In this document: positions 1 through 8,899 of the stretch, one piece after another
How positions within the stretch are numbered: the stretch's first letter is position 1
Layout: each line of letters begins with the position of its first letter
Source: Taxillus chinensis
Taxonomy: Eukaryota; Streptophyta; Magnoliopsida; Santalales; Loranthaceae
Length of the DNA stretch: 64,000 bases
Assembly: GCA_023512835.1 (NCBI GenBank)
Contig: CM042087.1
Coordinates: forward strand, 21,643,260 to 21,707,259
Direction: 5' to 3'
Notes under the pieces: model-generated
What the model was told of the DNA's origin: nothing
Databases searched by the model: none
The model's input: only the letters and a program-made list of their open reading frames with translations
Position numbers and translations under genes: made by a program

Positions 1-178
1 CACAACCACTCAATCAACCTATTTTAAATTCAGTTCTGTTTTTACATTATTTTTAATCAAAATCACTTTATAAGCTAGTTAAAATTTCCAATTTCTTCAT
101 CCTTCCCTTGGGTACAATATTCGGACTTCAAAATCCACTTTATTACTTGTCACGATTTGTACACTTGTAAATTGCGAT
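1..178. repeat. Left arm of a diverged inverted repeat (partner 13290-13465)
   Basis: This stretch matches the reverse complement of 13290-13465 over most of its length; shared blocks include ttataagctagtt and ctttattacttgtcac. In the partner it directly precedes the start of a family-C LTR fragment, so it may be internal 3' sequence of that element. No coding capacity is seen. Confidence 0.6.
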
Positions 179-639
179 CACTAGCCGACAACGTGCTTGT
201 GTATCAAACTCAGTAGCGGCAGCATGCGTTTTCCCGTCGAAGAATAGAAGATGAGGATAGCCGGAATCGATGTTCATCCTTGCTCGATGGCCTCAATCGA
301 TGGCCCTCTAAAAGAGGAAGAAGAGAAGAGGAGGAGGATTGGCCATCGACGGGAAGGATTTAAAGAAATCATCAAAAAAAGGAGTGGAGGAAGAATGGTA
401 TGTTCAAATTGTCGTACCAATTATTTCCGTTAATCACAGACGAATTTTCGTCCGTGATGCTACGTCTCATCTTGACATCGACTGGTTTGCTTATTCTTTC
501 TCGAGATCTTGGGCGATACCAACAAGATGCAGCAGCCGCATGATTTTTTTTTACCGGGGTGGGATCTCGTACCGAGGCCTCTCGATACCAAGACGACTCG
601 GGCGATACGTAGCGGTATCACCCGATACTTCGAACCGTG
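179..639. other. Unassigned flanking DNA, no gene recognised
   Basis: Short open frames here have no recognisable domain. Around 510-640 the hexamer cgatac recurs several times in both orientations, suggesting a decayed repeat. No RNA gene or promoter is supported. Confidence 0.4.
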
Positions 640-1071
640 GTAAGATAATCCGGCTTCCAATAAAATATGAAAAAAGTATTTTTGGACTCAGGCCATTACG
701 ACGAGTGATCCTATACTCTTTTTCTTGAAAATAGGCTTGTTTTTGTGCCAAGATTGTACTGTGCGTCCCTAAACCACTTTATTGCAGAAAAATAATTATT
801 TTGTTTTTTTTTTTGAAAAAGGCTCTGTAAGCGAATATATGCAATATATACGTCAAAATTCTCAAAACGATGAGAGGATTAAGGAGATGAGGTTCGTGAC
901 CTGACCTAGGGTGTCATTTTGAACGTTGGTCGTCGATTGATTACCGTAAGGTCCAAATACAGTTTTGGCCATAACTTCTTCGTTTGGCCACAAATTTGAG
1001 CGTGGTTGAAAGCATTGATCCTCAAATTTGATTTTCTATCTCCTGGGACTGGCTCTTTGGTGTATGAAAGT
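640..1071 (-). repeat. Family-C LTR fragment, left part (split by Copia-1)
   Basis: The segment resembles 17300-17700 on the same strand and, in reverse complement, 47670-47880: shared blocks include gcgaatatatgcaatatat, gaggttcgtgacctga and gtccaaatac. It continues at 13140 after Copia-1. The far left end is diverged, so the boundary near 640 is approximate. Confidence 0.65.
1067..1071. repeat. Target site duplication of Copia-1, left copy (aaagt)
   Basis: The right copy at 13140-13144 reads aaagc. The paralogous uninterrupted LTR near 17690 reads gaaagcc, so aaagc is the likely original and the left copy has one C-to-T change. Confidence 0.7.
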
Positions 1072-1285
1072 TGTTGGATCAAGCCCAAAATTTGGATAAT
1101 GCTGATAAAGCCCTACGTAATTTGATTTGAGACCTCTGTTGTTTTATCTTAAGTCATTGCAGAAGATATGACCTTCATCCGGATCTACACTCGTGTGAGC
1201 AAAGCTAAGGACGGAATACATAATCCTGATCCAGGTGAGAATGAGTGTCGTCAAACACTTGGTATATAACCAAGTCTTTGCCTCA

Positions 1286-1850
1286 TACGGAATAAGGATC
1301 ATTGATGCGGACTAAGAACCTAAAAGCTATGGACTAAGAAATCCGCACTTAATACTTCAATGGACTAAGACTAAAAGATGCGGAGTAAGAATCTTAGTCT
1401 ACAAAGTCGCACGGAGTAAGAGAGTCAACACGGAGTTAAAAAGATAAGTCTTCCACTCAACCGGACTACAGTAAAGAAGACACAGAGTAAGGAATCTGAG
1501 TCTTTCATAGATGCGGAGTAAGGAAGCACTTCTACGGAATAAGGACTTGAGTCTTTATTCGCACGGAGTAAGGAAACTAGATGCGGAGTAAGGAATCCGA
1601 ACCACTCACTCATGCGGAGTAAGGATATGTTGATACGGAGTAAGCCATCCGTTCTTTTAACTCATGCGGAGTAAGGAAACAAGATGCGGAGTAAGAAAGC
1701 GCTGATGCGGAATAAGCACTCTGGCCTTTTCTTTCATACGAAATAAGAAAGCGCTTACACGGAATAAGGATTCAGTACCAAATTGATATAGAGTAAGCAA
1801 TCAGTATTACAGAGTAAGGATCCGAGCTTAATTTAAACACAGAGTAAGGA
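1286..1850 (+). repeat. U3 array of CGGANTAAG motifs
   Basis: About twenty degenerate copies of a core CGGA(G/A/C)TAAG, often extended to TGCGGAGTAAGGA, are spaced roughly 20-40 bp apart on the sense strand. The array ends about 300 bp before the TATA box. The same array occurs in the three other LTRs of this family at 11950-12494, 50205-50770 and 62524-63131, and a related one in the LTRs of element A. Confidence 0.85.
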
Positions 1851-1963
1851 ACCTTACACCGGATTCAAGAAGACGCTACTTCAACTTATCTCTTGGTAAT
1901 CAAAGTCACCAGCTCGCTGTTTCCCGATGTAAGACAAACTTGTTGATAACCTAAAGCATCTTA

Positions 1964-2164
1964 CACGTGGATCATCCGGATATGTTGACACAACTTTAAC
2001 TACACTTGGGAACTTACAAAGACTCTTATGCGTTGCAAACCCAAGATCTTGAAGACCACATCCGCAGCAATTAATGAAGAGACATTTTCGAGAGACAAGA
2101 AATGGGCACAATATCCGGAACAACAAGTTCCAAGGTTGTCTCTTGTGGATGTCACTATAAATAG
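1964..2164 (+). promoter_or_regulatory. Copia-1 5' LTR promoter: G-box and TATA box
   Basis: A G-box CACGTG at 1964-1969 is followed by a good TATA box (ctataaatag) at 2155-2164. Both are kept in the other LTR copies (for example ctataaatag at 12801-12810). Transcription would start some 30 bp downstream of the TATA box, marking the U3/R border. Confidence 0.65.
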
Positions 2165-2496
2165 CAACGCTTGTATATTTATAAAAAAGTGTATAAGTGA
2201 AAGCATATAGTTTTGTGTATGTACTAAAAGCTCATAGAGATCATAGAGGCTAGCATGTGTGTACTTGTAAATAGAGTACCAAAGAGTTGTTAAGTAGGTC
2301 TAAAAGCTTTCAAGCTTTAGTCTGCTTCAATTTTGTTGTATTTATCATTCTGATAATAAAACAAAATACTTCCACTATCTGGTTATCTTCTGCATTGATT
2401 CTATCTCTTAACCAGATAAGTGTTGTGCCAAAGAGAAAGAAAAGAGTTTCGATAAGAGCCTATTCACCCCCCTCTAGGCTCTAAGGGACCAACAAG

Positions 2497-2508
2497 TGGT
2501 ATCAGAGC
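2497..2508 (+). other. Primer binding site, initiator Met tRNA type
   Basis: TGGTATCAGAGC lies two bases after the LTR end. It is the standard plant Copia primer site complementary to the 3' end of initiator methionine tRNA. Confidence 0.93.
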
Positions 2509-2555
2509 AAGTTCTATTTGTTCTAAGTAGAGATCCCACTCTTTCACTCTTACCA

Positions 2556-4839
2556 ATGGCTGAAGAAAGCAGCATGCTATTCAACACTTGCCTTAACTCC
2601 GGAAGTGCACAAGAGCCCCTTCTAAATCGTAGCAGCAGTGAAAATGTCGATCCACCTCAACCTGCTGCTGCCGCTGCTTCACCACCACGGAGTTCTGTCT
2701 TCACTCTAACAAAGCCACCCAAATTCACACCTGAGCTTTTCTCCCAGTGGAAAGCTCGCATGAGAATGTTCATGGTTTGCCATGATTATCTCATGTGGCC
2801 ATGTCTTCATCACGAGATACCCACTCCGATAACTATCAGAGAACATGGAGTTAGAAGACCAAAGACTGATGCCGAACTCACCAATGATGAAAGAGCCTGG
2901 TAGTGTGCTAACGAAAAGGCTCTGGCATATGTTACATCGTCTGTGGATTCCGAGGCTTTCACGGATGTCCAAGGCTGCACGACAGCGAAAGTTGTCGGGG
3001 ATAAACTGACAATCCTCTATGAGGGAAGTCAGTCCCAAATGCAGAACGTTATCTATACTCTTAGACAGAACTTTGAGAGTTTCAATCATAAACCGGGCGA
3101 ATCACTCGAGAGCATCTATCGGAGATTTGGCAAGCTCATCCTGGAGCTGAAAACTATCAATGAACATTACTCTCAATCTCAGATCAATGATAAGTTCTTT
3201 CGCTCCTTGCCGGATCGCTACTACTCCAAACAACTCCAGATGCAATCCGACAAGAACTGGCAGTATGTTCCCCTTGAAGAACTTTATGGAGAGCTACGGA
3301 CTCATGAGGTCAGGTTTAAATACTCTGACCGAGATGAGAAAATAGCTCGGAGAGAAAAGGGGGTAGCTCTTAAAGCTACGGAATGTCTCAGCATACTGAG
3401 GAATGATGATACTGATGAGTCCGAGAACTTTGACTCTGACGAGGAAGAGGAAATACCTCTCCTTGTTAAATCCTTCGAGCGATTCCTATGGAAAAGCAGA
3501 AAAGGATTCAGAAGAGGCTCCTCATCATCATTCCGAAGGAAGGAGCGATCGGAGTCTAGTTCCCAGGAATGCTGCAACTGCGGGAAAACCGGTCACTGGG
3601 CCAAGGACTGCAAATTTAAATCTAAAGTGGCCGAGAAAAGTGACAAGGTAACACCTCGCCGCTCCACCTTAGAAAACAGCAAGAACAAGAGGAAGGCATT
3701 TGTCACAAAATACGTCAGTGGCTCAGAAGAAGAGGAGGAATCCTCGGATGATGAGCCAACTCCTAAACCGAACGTCTGCCTTATGGCAAATACTGAGGTA
3801 CCTTCAATCTCTGAGCTCATGAGTAAATTAGAATCTCTTATTACTAAACGTGATCATGAAAAGAATGAGAGACTAATAAGTACTCAAATGTACAAAGATA
3901 TGGAAAGTCAGAATAAACGTCTTGAGATTACTTTTGCTAGACTAGAAAAGGACATAACTGACTTCAGGGGTAAAGAGGCTTGGTATCATGATCTAAGAGC
4001 TGAAAATCGCTTGCTAAATACCAACCTAACAGGCCTAAAAGTTATTATGAAAAGACTCGAGAATGAACTGGAACAGGAAAAGGAAATAAATCGTAAGTGG
4101 CTAAAATCCGTGGAAATAGCCTCTACATTTAGGACTGATCCGGATAACATCCGAGTCAAACCTGGCCTAGGTTCCGAATCATCGACCTCCACACAGACTA
4201 CTGAGTGTCCTTCAGATTTTATTCCGAAACTAACCAACCTTTATCCTGTTAGATGGTTTCATTTCTGGTGGCACCATAGTTTATGATTGTGGAGCCGAGG
4301 CTGTTACTGCAGTTCCCGAAGCAGTAGCACCCGTAACTAAAGATGAAGGGAAGGTTGCTGCAGTTAAAGCCAAAACTGCAGCACCCAGAAAGAAAGGAAA
4401 GGCTAAGGCTGATGCATCTAGGGTTAAGAGCGCGTTACCCAAACGCAATGGACTAGGCCATAGGGAACAGAGTAGAACGTCTGTAAAATCTAAGAGACCT
4501 ATATCCCCTATTTGTACTCCGCACCATTGTGTCTGTTCCATCTGTAGGGAAATAGGTCATTATCACTATGAATGTTGGAGTTTATCTGATAACTGGCTTT
4601 GTAATCAAGTTCGTATTAATAAAGATCAGTTCATCAAAAAGGGTTCTTCGAGGAAATCAAAATCTAAATCTCAAAGGAGTGTCTCTCCCAAGAAAACCCA
4701 AATAAAAGAAGCAACTCACACTCACAAAGTAATGTCGACCTGGAAAGCAAAAGCTCCTAACATTGTGAAATCCGGAATTGTTGACACTACTGTTGTTTCT
4801 CCTAACCGCCCGAAACAAGTTTGGGCACCAAAAGTGTAA
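2556..4839 (+). pseudogene. gag: Copia-1 Gag (broken)
   Basis: Gag would form the virus-like particle and bind element RNA. ATG 2556 is chosen because Copia-D starts at the equivalent codon. A Copia gag domain occupies the N-terminal third. A CCHC knuckle (CX2CX4HX4C) lies at 3570-3611, an acidic/basic linker follows, then a heptad-rich coiled-coil-like stretch at about 3810-4110, and a second CCHC-like knuckle (CSIC...H...C) at 4534-4575. Breaks: TAG at 2901-2903, where Copia-D has CAG, and a 17-bp deletion near 4250 that changes frame. The reading frame closes at TAA 4837-4839. Long Gags with coiled coils are known from Sireviruses. Family assignment is secure; activity is lost. Confidence 0.88.
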
Positions 4840-5948
4840 ACTGTTGTCTTGCAGGAGCATCTATGGAACTTACTGTCATCCCACTTGAAGTCAAAGATCA
4901 ATCAAAGCAAGTGGATACTCAATAGCGGATGCTCCGGACATATGACGGGTGATCAGACTCTACTTGTTAAAATTAATGACAAACGAGGTCCATCCGTATC
5001 ATATGGTGACAACAGCAAAGGTAAGACTGTCGGGTATGGTACTTTAACCAACGACTGTATATCAATCACTAGAGTTGCACTAGTCGAAGGTTTGAAGCAT
5101 AATCTGCTGAGTGTCAGTAATCTATGTGACAAAGGATTTACTATTTCCTTTATGTCCAATACCTGAACGGTAAGGGAAAACATATCCGGAGATATTAAAT
5201 TATCCGGATCAAGAGATGGGGACATATACTCTGTGGTCTTAATAAATAATTCTTCTGACCCTGTATGCTTCCTCACTACAACATCAGATAAAGATAGTTG
5301 GCTATGGCACAAGAGTTGCGCACATTTAAATTTTAAGACTTTGTCTAAATTAGCATCGCTCTATTTGGTCACTTGTCTGCCTAAACATAAATACTCCAGA
5401 GACACTCTCTGTCGAGAATGTCAACTTGGCAAACATACCAAACATAGTTTTAAGAGCAAATCAGTTAATTTAATAACTGCTCCTCTACAACTTCTTCATA
5501 TGGACCTCTGCGGTCCCATTTCTGTTTCTTCACTAGTTAGTGCGAGATATACCCTTGTGGTTGTCAATGATTTCACATGGTACACATAGGTGATGTTCCT
5601 GAAATCTAACGATCAAACTTTTGAGCATCTTGTAGATCTTTTCAACTGGATAAGCAACTCACAAGGACTGTGCATTAAGTGCATCAAGAGTGATCATGGT
5701 ACAGAATTTGATTTTTCAGATATGAGGTCATATTGTTACGAAAGGGCATTAACATGACTTCTCGCCCTTGAACTCCACAACAAAATGGGGTAGCTGAGCA
5801 CAAGAATTGCACTTTAGTCGAGGCTGGCAGATCTATGTTAGCAGGGGCTAAGCTTCCTCTCAGTCTATGGGCTGAAGCTATGTTCACTGCCTGCTATGTT
5901 CAGAACAGAACTCTAATAAATAAACTTACCATGAAAACACCCTATGAG
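4840..5948 (+). pseudogene. pol: Copia-1 pol, protease and integrase part (broken)
   Basis: The frame continues directly after the gag TAA. The protease motif reads WILNSGCSGHM near 4910-4945, with Asn where Copia-D has the catalytic Asp. An integrase zinc-binding region follows (LWHKSCAHLNF to CRECQLG, about 5300-5460), then integrase core motifs HMDLCGP near 5500 and IKSDHGTEF near 5690. Stops occur at 5164 (TGA) and 5587 (TAG). Small deletions around 5730-5775 shift frame near the third catalytic position. The rest of the integrase and the start of RT are missing because of a deletion at about 5949. Confidence 0.85.
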
Positions 5949-7208
5949 GCAATCAGAATGTTTTTGGCGTATGCTTCTTATGAAAACTTCATAGTTTATC
6001 AAATGGACGTCAAGAGCGCATTCCTGAATGGAGATCTTCAAGAGGAGGTTTACGTAGAACAACCTCCCGGTTTCATTGAACCCAAGGCTGGACATCTAGT
6101 TTACAAGCTACGGAAAGCCTTGTATGGATTGAAGTAAGCACCAAGGGCCTGGTACGACTCACTATCAGAATTCCTACTTGCTCACAACTTCCAAAAAGGG
6201 AAGATAGACACCACTTTATTCCTACGAAAAGAGAAAGGACATACTCTGATCGTACAGATATATGTGGATGATATCATTTTCAGATCATCAAATCCGAAGT
6301 TTTGTGAAGAGTTTGCAAAGTTGATGACTGGCAAGTTTGAGATGAGTATGATGGGAGAACTATCCTACTTCCTTGGCATAGAAGTCAAACAATTGAAGGA
6401 AGGGATCTTCATCAACCAAGCTAAGTACACACGTGACTTAATTAAGAAGTTTGGTATGGAAGGTTCATCTCCCGTCAAGACTCCAATGCCAGTCAGTGCC
6501 AAGTTAGACCCTGATGTGGACGGCAAATCAGTAAATGTGACTGAATACAGAAGGATGATAGGATCCTTGCTGTATCTTACTGCAAGTTGCCCGGACATTA
6601 TGTTTGCAACCTGCATCTGTGCAAGATATCAGGCGAATCCCAAAGAGTCACATATGCTTCATGTCAAACGGATATTAAGGTATCTCAAAGGGACTGTGAA
6701 TTTGGGACTCTGGTACCCAAAGGAGTCCAACTTCACCTTATCCGGATATTCTGATGCTGATTTTGCTGGGTATCGCATCGACAAGAAAAGCACAAGTGGT
6801 ATGTGTCAGTTTCTTGGAAATAGATTAATTTCATGGTTCAGTAAGAAGCAGAATTCCGTATCAACCTCTACTGCTGAGGCGGAATATATAGCTGCTGGAA
6901 GTTGCTGCGCACATTTACTCTAGACGCAAAGTCAACTTATTGACTACGGTTTCAACATGACATCTATTCCACTCTACTGCGACAACACCAGTGCAATTGC
7001 TATAAGCAACAATCCTGTCATGCACCCAAAGACCAAGCATATTGAGGTCAGGTATCACTTCATTCGCGATCATGTTCTCAAAAAGCATATATCTCTTGAA
7101 CATGTTGTTACTGAAGATCAACTGGCAGACATACTTACAACGCCCCTACCTGATGCAAGATTCTATGAACTACTCTTCTGATTAGGTATGATTGACTTTT
7201 CTACATAA
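5949..7208 (+). pseudogene. pol: Copia-1 pol, reverse transcriptase and RNase H part (broken)
   Basis: Sequence resumes inside RT ([13 protein letters not shown] near 6001), with the catalytic YVDD at 6261-6272. RNase H follows (YSDADFAG near 6750, STAEAEYIAA near 6870, IEVRYHFIRD near 7040). RT copies element RNA and RNase H removes the template. Stops relative to Copia-D: TAA at 6135 (Gln), TAG at 6921 (Trp), TGA at 7179 (Arg); the family's normal end is TAA 7206-7208. About 1 kb that Copia-D has, covering the integrase C-terminus and RT start, is absent, and the flanking frames join in phase. Confidence 0.88.
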
Positions 7209-7663
7209 CTTCACATTTAAATTACCCATTAGTATATTTTCTTTTAGAACTTGCATTATGCTTTTTATTGAAAGTATAAGACACATACTGAACTTTAATA
7301 TTGGTCATACTTACTACTTAACGTGTCTTATGCGTCTGATAAATATCAAATTTCATTTTGGGAGGATGCTTGCATTTCCCGACTGAAGCCGTTAAAGCCA
7401 ACATAATTGAAACGTATATGAATAACCTCTTTAGGATTTCATGATTTTAATCTCCACTCATCACCACATGAGGAATGTTGTTTCATATTGACTGCTCTAT
7501 TAACTTGTATGGTTAAAGAAATGAAATGGGTTAGATCGGAATGCTTGGTGATGGTACTCACAGTCGCAGTTTGATTAGCTCCTGAAGTGTAGTTTCCTAA
7601 TGGATTGACAGTGTTGTTTTGAGATCTAAATTCTTTAACAGGTAATGCCAACGAGAGGATTGC

Positions 7664-7810
7664 ATGATCTACGGGGGAGAAAATGCTTTATTTATTATCC
7701 AAGTAATACCCCCCGTATATGTCTCGTGACCTCTTTCCTGGCTGTCTATCTGAGGGGGAGTCTATCACTGAGAGGATCGCATGATCTAAGGGGGAGCAAC
7801 CTTTGTAATA
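7664..7810 (+). promoter_or_regulatory. Cluster of polypurine-tract-like motifs after pol
   Basis: Three purine tracts with a shared setting (ctacgggggaga, ctgagggggagtc, ctaagggggagc) lie at about 7670, 7750 and 7787, each near a gagaggat(t/c)gcatgatc block. The true tract next to the 3' LTR is ttaggggaga at 11725. Multiple polypurine motifs are a reported Sirevirus hallmark; a role in plus-strand priming here is inferred. Confidence 0.6.
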
Positions 7811-8780
7811 ATCCCCTAATATGTCTCGGATGCTCTTTCCTCTAAACTTTCACTTCTGGATCTAACTGGACATGCATTGTTGAATCAGAATTGTGCAATG
7901 CAAGGATGTTTTTCTTCCTTCAACTTTGCATTTTAATCGGTTAATCATTTGCTTGCTTTTGACATGTGTTCATTTATCCAGTTTCACTCATGAATCCTAA
8001 GTTGGACAAATCATATGATTTTTAATTATCTTAGCTACGTTGTTCAGTAGGAAGGATTCACTATGTTGACCAATATGAACTTGTGTGTTTATTATCTGAC
8101 ATATGCCTTGATTTAGTAACATTGATTATTCTTTTGTTTGTATGTGTCTATTACATTCATTTTCAATGCATAAAGTGCTGTTCCTCATTAGTTCGGATTT
8201 TGTTGCTCTTCAGTTGACTATTTGTTCATATCCGTACTAATTCCTTCCTGTATAGCTTCCTGTTATTTTAGTTTAGTTTTGTGAAGTTACAGGTTCAAAT
8301 TCTCTTCGCACCTTTATCGATATATCTTGTCTATAGTCTCAGATTTGAAGTGTTACGGTACTTCTCTTCTCTTCGACTTCGCGGCAGCAAAGGAATCTAC
8401 TTCTCTTTTACCGCACTTTGTTTCTCCGGAAACCGTCTACTTTTCATCCGGATGATCTTATCTCGGATATCGTATACTCCAGATGATTGTCGGTTCGTTC
8501 CTCCGGACTCTTGAAACTCTCAAATCGCGATAAATCATGTCTTATTATATATCACGTGCTTTTAAGGAGGAATCATGATGGTCCATTAAATGCATGTCTC
8601 GGGATGCACACACTTCCCAAAGAAGGCAAACAACTGTTATCATTCTCTGGTCATGCCGTCTCCACGTCCTCTCTATATCCGGAGGCGCGCCGTTCTCAAT
8701 ACTCATGACATCAGCATGTCACGCGGTTCACTGTTCCACTCGCTTAATCCCTCGACCCACTGACATTCACGGACTCGGTA
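7811..8780 (+). other. Non-coding spacer between pol and the extra gene
   Basis: No gene is seen. The segment is conserved in Copia-D at about 54640-55600 in reverse complement, including ctcttcgacttc-type blocks and gcatgtctcgggatgcacac. It probably carries the upstream part of the extra gene's promoter. Confidence 0.5.
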
Positions 8781-8899
8781 TTATATATCCTGGACATTCC
8801 TGCGCAGCACGAGTTTTACATCTTCCAAATCCCTAAAACCCTCGTCGCTCCTTCAATCCCCAAGACCTCACCTCCTTCTCCTCTCAATCCTTCCCTCAA
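8781..8899 (+). promoter_or_regulatory. Putative internal promoter and CT-rich leader of the extra gene
   Basis: A TATA-like ttatatat at 8781-8788 sits about 110 bp before ATG 8900, followed by a CT-rich leader (cctccttctcctctc). Copia-D keeps the same layout: TATA-like sequence at 54616-54625 (minus) and ATG at 54502, about 114 bp. This conserved spacing suggests separate transcription. It is inference; a spliced or read-through message is also possible. Confidence 0.5.

Larger units (their letters stand above)
1072..2494 (+). repeat. Copia-1 5' LTR
   Basis: The LTR begins TGTTGGATC and ends GGGACCAACA, 1423 bp. It is closely similar to 11736-13139, and in reverse complement to 49550-50981 and 61915-63341. 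U3 carries a motif array (1286-1850), a G-box (CACGTG, 1964-1969) and a TATA box (2155-2164). Confidence 0.93.

Noticed and set aside
251..751. Overlapping short frames on both strands
   Set aside because: No domain, low complexity, and no support from repeat copies or promoter signals.
2495..2510. Possible tRNA gene at the primer binding sites
   Set aside because: Only the 12-18 base complement of a tRNA 3' end is present; no cloverleaf.
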